Below the pieces are notes generated by a model. The model searched no databases, had not been told where the DNA came from, and was given only the letters and a program-made list of their open reading frames with translations. Of a stretch of DNA of 64,000 nucleotides, positions 26,743 to 37,608 are shown piece after piece. The stretch covers positions 744,001-808,000 of the forward strand of contig NZ_VRLV01000003.1 in NCBI RefSeq assembly GCF_009760925.1. The letters are read 5' to 3'. How positions within the stretch are numbered: position 1 is the stretch's first letter; every line of letters begins with the position of its first letter. Both the position numbers and the translations under genes were made by a program. This stretch comes from Nonomuraea typhae. GTDB taxonomy: Bacteria > Actinomycetota > Actinomycetes > Streptosporangiales > Streptosporangiaceae.

Positions 26743-27087
26743 CTACCAGGGCGACTTGTTGTTGCGCAGGCGCTCGAGCGCCTCCTCAAGGATGGCCTTG
26801 CCGTCCTTGTCGCTCCTGCGCTCCTTCACGTAAGCCAGGTGCGTCTTGTACGGCTCGTTCTTGGGCGGGGCGGGCGGCGCCGCCTCGTCCTGACCGGCCG
26901 GGAGGCCGCAGCGGGGGCAGTCCCAGTTCTCGGGGACGGCCGCGTCGCTGGCGAAGCTGGGTCGCGTCTCATGCATGTTGGCGCACCAGAACGAGACCCG
27001 CACTCTCGGAGCTGCCTCGCCGCGCTCGGCCTCCCCCATCGGGCCGGCGCCGACTCGGCTGCCACGGATCGCGTTGCCACTACCCAC
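26743..27087 (-). CDS. rbpA: RNA polymerase-binding protein RbpA
   Basis: A 114-residue actinobacterial transcription factor that binds the housekeeping sigma factor and stabilises the open complex. Family features are the N-terminal tail with GSGNAIRGSRVG, the zinc-type core with WCAN and CPRCG, and the C-terminal sigma-interaction helix HLAYVKERRS. The GTG at 27087 is preceded by AAGGAG at a good distance. In Streptomyces, rbpA has a SigR-controlled promoter; I could not find such a motif directly upstream here. Confidence 0.95.
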   Translation of the reverse strand: MGSGNAIRGSRVGAGPMGEAERGEAAPRVRVSFWCANMHETRPSFASDAAVPENWDCPRCGLPAGQDEAAPPAPPKNEPYKTHLAYVKERRSDKDGKAILEEALERLRNNKSPW

Positions 27088-27109
27088 GGATGAACTCCTT
27101 GCTCGATCG

Positions 27110-27126
27110 CCCCGCGAGCAGCGGGG
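27110..27126 (-). terminator. Hairpin in the secG-rbpA gap
   Basis: CCCCGC and GCGGGG form a six-base-pair stem around GAGCA. A second possible pairing, TGCTCG with CGAGCA, overlaps it. It could terminate or attenuate transcription from secG into rbpA. Evidence is structural only. Confidence 0.35.
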
Positions 27127-27156
27127 GGAGAATCACTGTCACGCGTCGCCTGAGAC

Positions 27157-27387
27157 TCAGGGCTTGAGCAGAAGGCCGAGCGCGATGATGCAGACGAACC
27201 AGATCACACCCGTGATGACGGTCAGCCGGTCAAGGTTGCGCTCCACCACGGAGGAACCGCCGAAGTTCGACGTGAAACCGCCGCCGAACATGTCAGACAG
27301 ACCGCCACCCTTACCCTTGTGGAGCAGGACGAGCAAGATCATGAGAAGGCTCGCCAGGATGAGGGCGATGGAGATTCCGATTGCCAC
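27157..27387 (-). CDS. secG: Preprotein translocase subunit SecG
   Basis: A 76-residue membrane protein with two helices (about residues 2-21 and 53-73) around the conserved cytoplasmic loop KGKGGGLSDMFGGG. It is the small subunit of the SecYEG export channel. It follows tpiA by about 100 bases on the same strand, the usual actinobacterial order gap-pgk-tpiA-secG. A short perfect palindrome, CCTGAGACTCAGG (27149-27161), spans its stop codon. Confidence 0.95.
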   Translation of the reverse strand: MAIGISIALILASLLMILLVLLHKGKGGGLSDMFGGGFTSNFGGSSVVERNLDRLTVITGVIWFVCIIALGLLLKP

Positions 27388-27486
27388 GGTATGCCTGTTC
27401 CTTCAATCCTCAGTGATGCGTGACGATTCAAACTTGCCTCTAGAGGGTACGACCTGTTGTCAAGTCGCACCCCCCGAACGACCCAG

Positions 27487-28259
27487 TTAGCCGGACAATT
27501 CGCCGAAACGACAGATCTTCACGTACTCACCGGCGTCGATGCTGGCACCGCCCACCAGCGCGCCATCGACATCCGGCTGAGCCATGATCCCAGCGATGTT
27601 GCCTGACTTGACCGAGCCTCCGTAAAGGATACGGACCGCAGCGGCCACTTCGGCGTCGTAGAGTTCCGCGAGTCGCCCTCGCAGCGCCCCACAGACCTCC
27701 TGCGCGTCCTGCGGAGTGGCCACCTCGCCCGTTCCGATCGCCCAGACCGGCTCGTAGGCCACCACTATAGATTTTGCCTGCTCCGCCGGGATTTTGCGCA
27801 AAGCGGCATCGAGTTGTGACACGGAATACGCCACCTGGCCGCCCGCCTGCCGCACCGGCAGGCCCTCGCCCACGCACAGAATCGGCGTGATCGAGTGCCG
27901 GTAGGCCGCCTGGACCTTGGCGTTGACCAGCTCGTCGTCCTCCTGCTGGTACTCGCGGCGCTCGGAGTGCCCGATCACCACGTAGCTGCAGCCGAGCTTG
28001 GCCAGCATGGCGCCGGACACCTCACCGGTGTAGGCGCCTCCGTCGTGCCGGCTGAGGTCCTGCGCGCCGTACACGATGCGCAGCTTGTCGCCGTCGACCA
28101 GCGTCTGCACGCTGCGCAGGTCGGTGAACGGCGGCAGCACCGCGACCTCGGCCTTGTCGAAGTCCTTGTCGTTCAGGGCGAAGGCGAGCTTCTGCACCAG
28201 AGCGATGGCCTCGAGGTGGTTGAGGTTCATCTTCCAGTTGCCGGCGAACAGCGGCTTTC

Positions 28260-28263
<4 letters not shown>
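27487..28263 (-). CDS. tpiA: Triosephosphate isomerase
   Basis: A 258-residue glycolytic TIM barrel. The catalytic residues can be read off: K11 in NWKMN, H99 in GHSERR and E171 in [11 protein letters not shown]. The phosphate-binding loop YGGSVKSGN is near the C-terminus. The GTG at 28263 overlaps the pgk stop by four bases. It is complete and normal in length. Confidence 0.97.
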
Positions 28264-30475
<2,212 letters not shown>

Positions 30476-30488
30476 CTATCGGACCTAA

Positions 30489-30504
30489 ATTGGTTTAGAC
30501 CACT
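30489..30504. promoter_or_regulatory. DasR-like (GntR) operator upstream of gap
   Basis: ATTGGTTTAGACCACT matches 14 of 16 positions of the DasR-responsive element ACTGGTCTAGACCACT, as I remember that consensus. An overlapping inverted repeat, CTAAA-TTGG-TTTAG (30485-30498), adds dyad symmetry. The site would sit over or near the -35 region of a gap promoter whose -10 could be TAGTGT. Binding is not proven. Confidence 0.42.
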
Positions 30505-30540
30505 GCAGCCCCCGCCCTGGGTATTGCAGATCAGGAAGCG

Positions 30541-30565
30541 CACTTTGCGCGGTTGAAGTAAAGTG
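30541..30565. promoter_or_regulatory. Inverted repeat CACTTT-N13-AAAGTG in the gap / membrane-gene divergent region
   Basis: Six-base arms at 30541-30546 and 30560-30565 are separated by 13 bases. It lies about 45 bases before the rightward membrane-protein gene and could serve that promoter. No regulator can be assigned. Confidence 0.22.
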
Positions 30566-30609
30566 CCCGACTCGTCGGAGTAAATTCGCGACATTCTCAA
30601 GGGGCTGAG

Positions 30610-31278
30610 ATGTCACCACCTAGATCCGGCCTGATCCGTGGGCTGGTCATCGGCTTCATCGCCATGCCCGTCGCCGGCGCCGCGTACACGGCGGCCTGGT
30701 ACGGCTTCTGGAGGCTCCCCTACGACCTCCGCTGGATCGCCGGAGAACCCAAGGTCTCCTACCCGTACGCGGGCGGGCTGATCATCGCGCTCGTCCTCGG
30801 GCTGACCTTCTGGCTCATCCGCTCCCGCAGCCTCATCGTGCCGCTCGTGGCCGCGCTCTACGCCTTCGGCGCGCGCGTCATCGCCTCGGTCGCCACGTCC
30901 GTGCTGCTGAGCTGGCAGATCGGCTACCCCCTCGACGTGCTCGACGAGCATCTCGTCCTCACCCTCACCGGCCTGCCCGCCGTCTTCGGTGAAAACCTCG
31001 TCTTCTGGGGCAGCGTCGCGACCGCCGTCGTCCCGGTCTACCTCCTCACCCTCCTGCGAGCCGTACGGCTCCGCCGCCGCGCCCGGCGGGAAACCCCGCC
31101 CGTCCCCACCGAGCCGAGGACGGAGACGGCCGGCGAACGCGACCCCTTCGAACCCGCCCAGCCGTCCGAGCAGCGCGGCGCCTTCGAACCCCTGCAGGCC
31201 CCCGCGCCCCGGCCCGGAGGCGACATGTTCACCACACCGCCGTCCGACCCCGGCCAGCCCTCGCGACCCACCGCCTGA
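30610..31278 (+). CDS. Membrane protein of unknown function
   Basis: A 222-residue protein with about four hydrophobic segments (residues 9-30, 55-72, 77-100 and 125-150), followed by a 70-residue proline-, glutamate- and threonine-rich cytoplasmic-type tail. AAGGGG precedes ATG 30610. The gene is the only plus-strand gene in the long minus-strand stretch from uvrC to rbpA and separates whiA from gap, which are usually on one strand close together. I do not recognise a family. Codon use looks native. Confidence 0.7.
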   Translation: MSPPRSGLIRGLVIGFIAMPVAGAAYTAAWYGFWRLPYDLRWIAGEPKVSYPYAGGLIIALVLGLTFWLIRSRSLIVPLVAALYAFGARVIASVATSVLLSWQIGYPLDVLDEHLVLTLTGLPAVFGENLVFWGSVATAVVPVYLLTLLRAVRLRRRARRETPPVPTEPRTETAGERDPFEPAQPSEQRGAFEPLQAPAPRPGGDMFTTPPSDPGQPSRPTA

Positions 31279-31310
31279 AGGCGCCAGCCGGGCAACCAGG
31301 CCACGGAGGC

Positions 31311-31351
31311 GGCCCACAGGGCGCTCGTCACGGCGAGCAACCCCGTGGGCC
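31311..31351. terminator. Interrupted hairpin after the membrane-protein gene
   Basis: Outer arms GGCCCAC (31311-31317) and GTGGGCC (31345-31351) enclose inner arms GCTCG (31322-31326) and CGAGC (31334-31338). It sits between convergent genes and may serve the rightward gene, whiA or both. Confidence 0.4.
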
Positions 31352-31470
31352 CTCACGACCGGCCAGGACAGAGGCCGGCCCACGACGGCGCGTGCGTGGC
31401 GACTCGGCTCCGCCGTACAGGATGGGCCGTCACGAACGGACAGGTGCCGACGGACCCCGGCCACCGCGGA

Positions 31471-31546
31471 CCGTCAGGCGAGCAGCACCGTCAGGCGAGC
31501 AGCACCGTCAGGCGAGCAGCACCGTCAGGCGAGCAGCACCGTCAGG
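31471..31546. repeat. 17-bp tandem repeat array abutting the whiA stop codon
   Basis: The unit CCGTCAGGCGAGCAGCA starts at 31471, 31488, 31505 and 31522, with an eight-base partial copy at 31539 that contains the whiA stop codon. Four exact copies at a constant 17-base period indicate slippage or unequal exchange from the 3' end of whiA. It is not CRISPR: there are no spacers. Confidence 0.95.
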
Positions 31547-32522
31547 GGGCGAGCATCTCGGAGGTGAGGTTGGCCTCGGTGTTGGGGATGCCCATGTCGG
31601 AGGCGCGCTTGTCGGCCATGGCCAGCAGGCGGCGGATGCGGCCCGCGATCGCGTCCTTGGTGAGCGGCGGGTCGGCGATCTGGCCGAGTTCCTCGAGGGA
31701 TGCCTGCTTGTGCTCCACGCGCAGGCGGCCCGCGATCACCAGGTGGTCCGGCGCGTCGTCGCCCAGGATCTCCAGCGCCCGCTGCACCCGCGCCCCCGCC
31801 GCCACCGCCGCGCGGGCCGAGCGGCGCAGGTTGGCGTCGTCGAAGTTGGCCAGCCGGTTGGCCGTGGCGCGCACCTCGCGGCGCATGCGACGCTCCTCCC
31901 AGGCCAGCACGCTGTCGTGTGCCCCGAGCCGGGTCAGCAGGGCGCTGATCGCGTCGCCGTCGCGGACCACGACGCGGTCCACGCCGCGCACCTCGCGGGC
32001 CTTGGCGTGGATCTTCAGGCGCCGGGCCGAGCCGACCAGCGCCAGCGCGGCCTCCGGCCCCGGGCAGGTGACCTCCAGGGACATCGAGCGGCCCGGCTCG
32101 GTCAGCGATCCGTGCGCCAGGAACGCGCCCCGCCAGGCGGCCTCCGCGTCGCAGGCGGCCCCCGCCACCACCTGACGCGGCAGCCCGCGGACCGGGCGGC
32201 CGTGGTTGTCGATCAGCCCCGTCTGGCGGGCGAGCGCCTCACCGTCGCGGTAGACGCGCACGACGTAGCGCGAGCCCTTGCGCAACCCCGCGGGCGCGAG
32301 CACCAGCACCTCGGCCTTGTGCCCGAACACCTCGCCGATGTCCTTGATCAGCCGCCGCGCGGTGGCATTGGTGTCGAGTTCGGCCTCGATCACGATGCGC
32401 CCGCCCACCAGGTGCAGGCCGCTGGCGAACCGCAGCAGCGTCGATACCTCGGCCTTGCGGCAGCACGGCTTCAGCACCGGCAGTCGGCTCAGTTCGTCCT
32501 TGACCACACCCGTCATCGCCAT
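31542..32522 (-). CDS. whiA: Sporulation / cell-division regulator WhiA
   Basis: A 326-residue DNA-binding regulator. The N-terminal two thirds is the degenerate LAGLIDADG homing-endonuclease-like fold ([17 protein letters not shown], with [14 protein letters not shown] toward the end) and the C-terminal part a helix-turn-helix ([25 protein letters not shown]). It works with WhiB in sporulation septation in Streptomyces. It is last in uvrC-rapZ-yvcK-whiA. ATG 32522 gives the usual start [12 protein letters not shown]. The stop codon borders a 17-bp tandem repeat. Confidence 0.96.
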   Translation of the reverse strand: MAMTGVVKDELSRLPVLKPCCRKAEVSTLLRFASGLHLVGGRIVIEAELDTNATARRLIKDIGEVFGHKAEVLVLAPAGLRKGSRYVVRVYRDGEALARQTGLIDNHGRPVRGLPRQVVAGAACDAEAAWRGAFLAHGSLTEPGRSMSLEVTCPGPEAALALVGSARRLKIHAKAREVRGVDRVVVRDGDAISALLTRLGAHDSVLAWEERRMRREVRATANRLANFDDANLRRSARAAVAAGARVQRALEILGDDAPDHLVIAGRLRVEHKQASLEELGQIADPPLTKDAIAGRIRRLLAMADKRASDMGIPNTEANLTSEMLAP

Positions 32523-32605
32523 AAGCGTGAGTCCTCCCCCATTCAGACCGGCTCACAGCAGTCTCTCGCACCTTCCGTGCCGCCGCTCCCGATAGGTCAC
32601 CCGGA

Positions 32606-33778
32606 TCAGCGCTTCTGGAGGAAAATCTCGTCCAGGACGGAGGCAAGTCGGCGTGGATCGTGCTTGGGGGAGCCGTCGGCGGCGGCCACCTCGGCCAGGA
32701 CGAGCCGGGCGCCGATCGCCGCCGCGGCCTTCTCCAGCGCGTCCTGGTCGTCGACCACGCCGGTGTCGGCCAGGACCACGTCCACCGACAGGTCGGGCGC
32801 GTGCTGGCGCAGGACCTCCAGGTGCTGCTGGGGTGAGAAGTCGTCGGTCTCCCCCGGCTGGGGCGCCAGGTTCAGCGTGACCAGGCGGCGCGCCCGCGTC
32901 TCGTGCAGCGCCCGGGCCAGCTCCGGCACCTTCAGATGCGGCAGCACGCTGGTGAACCACGAGCCGGGCCCGAACACCACCCAGTCGGCCTCGTGCACCG
33001 CCGCGACCGCCTCGGGCCGCGCCGGCGGGTTCTCGGGCACCAGCGAGATCGCCTGCACCCTGCCCGGCGTCAGCGCGCAGGCCACCTGGCCGCGCACGAT
33101 CGAGATGTTCCCGTCGAGCTCCACCTCGGCCACGATGTCCAGCGGCACCGACGCCATCGGCAACACGCGCCCGTGGGCCTTGAGCAGCCGCCCGACCCAG
33201 TCCAGCCCCGCGACCGGGTCCCCGAGCAGCTCCCAGAGCGCCACGATGAGGAGGTTCCCGATGGCGTGCCCGTGCAGGTCCCCCTCGGAGCGGAACCGGT
33301 GCTGCACGACCTCGCTCCACGTGCTGCCCCACTCGTCGTCCCCGCACAGCGCCGCCAGCGCCATCCGCAGGTCGCCCGGCGGCAGCACGCCCAGCTCCCG
33401 CCGCAGCCGCCCGCTGGAGCCGCCATCGTCGGCGACGGTCACCACCGCCGTCAGCTCACCGGCCACGCCGCGCAGCGCCGAGAGCGAGGCGTAGAGCCCG
33501 TGCCCGCCGCCGAGCGCCACCACCCGCGGCCCGTCCACCGCGTTGGGGTACGGCCCGGCGTTCCAGTCCTGCTCCGCCGGGATCGTCCCGGATTCCTGTG
33601 AGAGATCAGCGACCACTCCGGACATGCCCTTCGCGCCACCCCACCGACCAGCCGCATCCCCGCCGGCGCCCGGCCCGCGCCCGGCGGACCAGGGCTCGGA
33701 ACCGGAAGGAGGGAATGCCGAAGGGGCGCCTGGAGCCGCTGGGGAGGCGGTTCCTGCGCCCGGACGTTCATCTGTCAC
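32606..33778 (-). CDS. yvcK: YvcK/CofD-family protein (gluconeogenesis factor)
   Basis: A 390-residue CofD-like nucleotide-sugar-binding protein. The core starts with RVVALGGGHGLYASLSALR near residue 79 and continues with VTVADDGGSSGRLRRELG and GHAIGNLLI. YvcK proteins bind UDP-GlcNAc and adjust cell wall precursor supply. I start at GTG 33778 because it overlaps the rapZ stop (GTGA); this gives a 75-residue Gly/Pro/Ala-rich leader. ATG 33625 (MSGVVADL) is the alternative and would remove most of it. Confidence 0.9.
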   Translation of the reverse strand: MTDERPGAGTASPAAPGAPSAFPPSGSEPWSAGRGPGAGGDAAGRWGGAKGMSGVVADLSQESGTIPAEQDWNAGPYPNAVDGPRVVALGGGHGLYASLSALRGVAGELTAVVTVADDGGSSGRLRRELGVLPPGDLRMALAALCGDDEWGSTWSEVVQHRFRSEGDLHGHAIGNLLIVALWELLGDPVAGLDWVGRLLKAHGRVLPMASVPLDIVAEVELDGNISIVRGQVACALTPGRVQAISLVPENPPARPEAVAAVHEADWVVFGPGSWFTSVLPHLKVPELARALHETRARRLVTLNLAPQPGETDDFSPQQHLEVLRQHAPDLSVDVVLADTGVVDDQDALEKAAAAIGARLVLAEVAAADGSPKHDPRRLASVLDEIFLQKR

Positions 33779-34644
33779 TCGCGGCCCACATCCCGGTGGC
33801 TCACCTGGACCTCCATCCCGCGGTCGCGCAGGCGGGCGGCGACCTGCTCGGCCATGGCCACGCTGCGATGCTTGCCGCCCGTGCATCCCACAGCAAGCGT
33901 GGCATAGCTCTTGCCTTCGCGTGAGTAGCCGGCGGCGACGACCCCCAGCACCTCCTCGTAGGCGTCGAGGAACTCCTTGGCCCCGGGCTGGCTGAGGACG
34001 TATTCGCGCACCGGGGCGTCGAGCCCGTTCATGGGCCGCAGGTCGGGCACCCAGTGCGGATTGGGCAGGAAACGGCAGTCGACGACGAGGTCGGCGTCGA
34101 CCGGCAGGCCGTACTTGAAGCCGAAGGAGACCACGTTGACCCGCAGCCCGGGCCGGTCCTCCCCGCCGAAGTAGGCGACGATCTTGCCGCGGAGCTCGTG
34201 CACGTTGTCCGCGGAGGTGTCGATGACCAGGTCGGCGTTGGCGCGGACCTCGCGCAGGATGCCGCGCTCGCGGGCGATGCCGTCGACCAGGCGCCCCTCG
34301 CCCTGGAGCGGGTGGGGCCGCCGGACGTTCTCGAAGCGGCGCACGAGCTCTTCGTCGCTGGCCTCCAGGAAGACCACGCGCACGCGCACGCCGCGCCCTT
34401 CGAGTTCGACGATGGCGGCGTTGAGGTCGGTGGTGAAGGCCAGGCTGCGCACGTCCACGACGGCCGCCACCTTGTCGGCGGCGAGCTTGACCTTGCCGGC
34501 CTCCTCGGCCATGGCGAACAGCAACCCGGGCGGCAGGTTGTCGATCACGAACCAGCCCAGGTCCTCCAGCGCCTTGGCCGCCGTGCTGCGCCCCGCCCCC
34601 GACATGCCGGTGACGATGACGAACGCCGGCTCGGTGGTGCTCAC
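33775..34644 (-). CDS. rapZ: RNase adapter protein RapZ / YvcJ-family nucleotide-binding protein
   Basis: A 289-residue P-loop protein. Walker A is GMSGAGRST (residues 13-21), followed by VDVRSLAF; the C-terminal effector domain carries [22 protein letters not shown] and [14 protein letters not shown]. In enterobacteria RapZ controls amino-sugar synthesis through RNase E; in Gram-positives the role of YvcJ is less clear. GTG 34644 overlaps the uvrC stop by four bases and its stop overlaps yvcK likewise. Confidence 0.94.
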   Translation of the reverse strand: MSTTEPAFVIVTGMSGAGRSTAAKALEDLGWFVIDNLPPGLLFAMAEEAGKVKLAADKVAAVVDVRSLAFTTDLNAAIVELEGRGVRVRVVFLEASDEELVRRFENVRRPHPLQGEGRLVDGIARERGILREVRANADLVIDTSADNVHELRGKIVAYFGGEDRPGLRVNVVSFGFKYGLPVDADLVVDCRFLPNPHWVPDLRPMNGLDAPVREYVLSQPGAKEFLDAYEEVLGVVAAGYSREGKSYATLAVGCTGGKHRSVAMAEQVAARLRDRGMEVQVSHRDVGRE

Positions 34645-36560
34645 TGTCCTTCCCCCTTCAGCCTCGACACGATCATCTCGGCGGTGGCCGCGCCGATGCC
34701 GGGAATCTCGCTGATCTCGGCCACGCCGGCTTCCCTGAGCTTCTTGACCGAGCCGAACTTCTTGAGCAGCGCCTGCTTTCTGGCGGGGCCGAGGCCGGGC
34801 ACCCCGTCGAGCGCGCTCTCCTTCACGGTCTTGGACCTCTTGGCTCGATGGTAGGTGATGGCGAAGCGGTGTGCCTCGTCTCGCACGCGTTGCAGCAGGT
34901 AGAGGCCCTCGCTCGACCTCGGCATGATCACCGGCTGGTCGTCGCCGGGCAGCCAGACCTCTTCGAGGCGTTTGGCCAGACCACAGACGGCCACGTCGTC
35001 CACGCCGAGCTCGTCCAGGGCCCGCTGGGCCGCGGCCGCCTGCGGGCCGGCGCCGTCGACGACGACCAGGTTGGGCGGGTAGGCGAACTTGCGCGGCTTG
35101 CCGGTCTCGGGATCGATGGGGCCGTGGGCCACGTCCTCGTCGTCGCCGGCCTCGGGGGTGAGCTCGCCGGTGTTGGAGCGCTCTTCGAGGTAGCGCCGGA
35201 ACCGCCGCTTGATCACCTCGTAGATCGAGGCGACGTCGCCTTCCTTGGTCTTGACGGCGAAGCGCCGGTATTCGCTCTTCCTGGCCAGGCCGTCCTCGAA
35301 GACCACCATGGAGGCGACGACGTTCTCGCCCTGCAGGTGGGAGACGTCGTAGCACTCGATGCGCAGCGGCGCCTGGTCGAGGTCGAGCGCGTCGGCGATC
35401 TCCTGCAGCGCCTTGCTGCGGGTGGTCAGGTCACTGGCGCGGCGGACCTTGTGCTGGGCCAGCGACTCCTTGGCGTTGCGCGCGACGGTCTCCATCAGCG
35501 ACTTCTTGTCACCGCGCTGCGGCACGCGCAGCTCCACCCGGGCGCCGCGCTGCTCGCACAGCAGCTCGCCGACGGCTTCGGGCTCCGGCGGCAGCGCCGG
35601 GACCAGCACCTCGCGCGGGATCTCGCCCTCGGCGTAGATCTGCAGGAGGAAGTGCTCGACCAACTCGCCCGGCGTCGTCTCCTCGACCTTGTCGACCACC
35701 CAGCCCCGCTGCCCGCGGATGCGCCCGCCCCGCACGTAGAAGACCTGGACGGCGGCCTCGAGCTGGTCCTCGGCCAGCGCGATCACGTCGGCGTCGGTGG
35801 CGTCGCCGAGCACCACGGCCTGCTTCTCCAGCGCCCGCTGCAGGGCCTGGATGTCGTCGCGGATGCGCGCGGCCCGTTCGTACTCCTGCTCGCCGGCGGC
35901 GGCGCGCATGTCCTGCTCCAGCCGCTTGATGAAGCGGGAGGTGTTGCCGGCCATGAAGTCGCAGAAGTCCTCGGCCAGGTCGCGGTGCTCCTCGGGGGTG
36001 ACCCGCCCCACGCAGGGCGCCGAGCACTTGTCGATGTAGCCCAGCAGGCACGGCCGCCCGATCTGCCCCGCCCGCTTGAACACCCCGGCCGAGCAGGTGC
36101 GCACCGGGAAGACCCGCAGCAGCAGGTCGACGGTCTCGCGGATGGCCCAGGCGTGGGAGTAGGGACCGAAGTAGCGGGTGCCCTTCTTCTTGGCCCCGCG
36201 CATGACCTGCACGCGCGGGAAGTCGTCGCCCATGGTGACCGCGAGGTAGGGGTAGGACTTGTCGTCGCGGTACTTGACGTTGAAACGCGGGTCGTACTCC
36301 TTGATCCAGGAATACTCGAGCTGCAGCGCCTCCACCTCGGTGCCGACCACGGTCCAGTCGACGCCGGCGGCGGTGGTGAGCATGGTCTGGGTGCGCGGGT
36401 GCAGCCCGGCGAAGTCGGCGAAGTAGGAATTGAGCCGCTGACGCAGGCTCTTCGCCTTGCCCACGTAGATCACGCGGCCGTGCGAGTCGCGGAACCGGTA
36501 GACCCCCGGCGAGTCGGGGATGGAGCCGGATCGGGGGCGGAAACTCAGTGGGCTGGGCAC
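34641..36560 (-). CDS. uvrC: Excinuclease ABC subunit C
   Basis: A 639-residue nucleotide-excision-repair endonuclease. The GIY-YIG nuclease is at the N-terminus ([20 protein letters not shown]), a UvrB-interacting UVR segment lies near residues 205-240, and the second RNase-H-like nuclease ([18 protein letters not shown]) is followed by two helix-hairpin-helix motifs ([15 protein letters not shown] and [13 protein letters not shown]). It is first in the uvrC-rapZ-yvcK-whiA chain. No LexA box is evident in the short upstream gap. Confidence 0.97.
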   Translation of the reverse strand: MPSPLSFRPRSGSIPDSPGVYRFRDSHGRVIYVGKAKSLRQRLNSYFADFAGLHPRTQTMLTTAAGVDWTVVGTEVEALQLEYSWIKEYDPRFNVKYRDDKSYPYLAVTMGDDFPRVQVMRGAKKKGTRYFGPYSHAWAIRETVDLLLRVFPVRTCSAGVFKRAGQIGRPCLLGYIDKCSAPCVGRVTPEEHRDLAEDFCDFMAGNTSRFIKRLEQDMRAAAGEQEYERAARIRDDIQALQRALEKQAVVLGDATDADVIALAEDQLEAAVQVFYVRGGRIRGQRGWVVDKVEETTPGELVEHFLLQIYAEGEIPREVLVPALPPEPEAVGELLCEQRGARVELRVPQRGDKKSLMETVARNAKESLAQHKVRRASDLTTRSKALQEIADALDLDQAPLRIECYDVSHLQGENVVASMVVFEDGLARKSEYRRFAVKTKEGDVASIYEVIKRRFRRYLEERSNTGELTPEAGDDEDVAHGPIDPETGKPRKFAYPPNLVVVDGAGPQAAAAQRALDELGVDDVAVCGLAKRLEEVWLPGDDQPVIMPRSSEGLYLLQRVRDEAHRFAITYHRAKRSKTVKESALDGVPGLGPARKQALLKKFGSVKKLREAGVAEISEIPGIGAATAEMIVSRLKGEGQ

Positions 36561-36601
36561 GGTAGAAGCCTAGCCAACCCGACCGACAACCTCATGCGGC
36601 C

Positions 36602-37537
36602 TCATACGACCCACGAGCGGGCGGCCTCCAGCAGATGATCCCGTACGGCTGCCGCCGCCGGGTGCGGCGCGCCTGCCCGCGAGACCAGGAAAAGGGTGTT
36701 GAGCGGCGCGATCTCCGGCTCGTGCAGCGTGACCAGGTCCCGTGTGCACAGGTAGCGGGGCAGCACGCTCACCCCGGCGCCCCCTGCCACCGCGGCGGCC
36801 ACCCCGCGCAGGTCGGGTACCACCACCGTGGGCGACCGGGTCAGCCTGACCCCGAAGACGGTGCGCCAGTACCTGCGCAGAATCGGCAGGTTCTCGGCGT
36901 AGGCCACCAGCGGGGCGCGTTCGACGGCCCGCCGTACCGCCTCGGCCTCCCCCTCGCGCCCCTGACCTGGATGCCCGGACCCCAGATCGGCCCCGCCGGC
37001 CCCGAGCCGTCGGGCCCAGGAGCGGGCGGCGACCAGCACGAACTCCTCGTCCCACAGCGGCTCCACCCGCAGCCCGCCGCGCCGCGTCCGCACGCTGGAG
37101 ACGACCAGGTCCAGCCCGCCGTCGGCGAGCGCCGCCAGCAGGCCGTCCGGGAGCCCGAGCGTCACGCGCAGCTGCAGCCCGCCGGCCGCCATCGTGGCCA
37201 GCGAGGGCAGGACGCGCTCGCAGATCAGCTCGGCGGGCCCGCCCAGGTGCACCGCCCGCCCGAACGCCTCGGCGGGGCCGCTGAGGTCGCCGAGGACCAG
37301 TTCCTCCAGGTTGTCGAGGGGCGCCGCGATCCTGCGGGCGAGCTGGTGGGCGGCGGGGGTGGGCGACATCCCGCGCGGCAGCCGGTCGAACAACGGCCGC
37401 CGCAGGGTCGCCTCCAGCGCTTTGACCTGCGCCGTCACGGACGGCTGGGAGATCGTCAGGAGTTCCGCGGCCCGGGTCACCGAGCCCGAGCGGTAGACGG
37501 CGAGAAAGGTCCTGAGCAGGTCGAACGAGAGCGGCAT
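36602..37537 (-). CDS. LysR-family transcriptional regulator
   Basis: A 311-residue regulator with an N-terminal winged helix (LLRTFLAVYRSGSVTRAAEL, then ISQPSVTAQVKALE) and a periplasmic-binding-like effector domain. It is divergent from a DJ-1/PfpI-type gene, the usual arrangement in which a LysR protein controls its neighbour. I place the start at ATG 37537 because family members begin with SFDLLRTF; ATG 37555 would add six residues and would put the palindrome at 37537-37552 inside the coding region. The ligand is unknown. Confidence 0.88.
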   Translation of the reverse strand: MPLSFDLLRTFLAVYRSGSVTRAAELLTISQPSVTAQVKALEATLRRPLFDRLPRGMSPTPAAHQLARRIAAPLDNLEELVLGDLSGPAEAFGRAVHLGGPAELICERVLPSLATMAAGGLQLRVTLGLPDGLLAALADGGLDLVVSSVRTRRGGLRVEPLWDEEFVLVAARSWARRLGAGGADLGSGHPGQGREGEAEAVRRAVERAPLVAYAENLPILRRYWRTVFGVRLTRSPTVVVPDLRGVAAAVAGGAGVSVLPRYLCTRDLVTLHEPEIAPLNTLFLVSRAGAPHPAAAAVRDHLLEAARSWVV

Positions 37538-37552
37538 ATCAGGATTCTGATA
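37537..37552. promoter_or_regulatory. Palindromic LysR-type operator
   Basis: TATCAGGATTCTGATA is a perfect palindrome with six-base arms and a four-base centre. It lies directly before the regulator start and 57-72 bases before the divergent DJ-1 gene, in the position expected for the LysR recognition site, and contains a T-N11-A pattern. Confidence 0.5.
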
Positions 37553-37608
37553 CATGCACGGGCTCTTGGCTATTTGTGGCTGATGGCAAGCCGCGCCACC
37601 ATCGAGCC

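Noticed and set aside
31038..31340. Minus-strand frame over the end of the membrane gene at 30610-31278
   Set aside because: It overlaps the coding tail of the plus-strand gene, has poor codon character and no start signal.
31471..31546. CRISPR array
   Set aside because: The 17-base units are directly adjacent with no spacers, and no cas genes are present.
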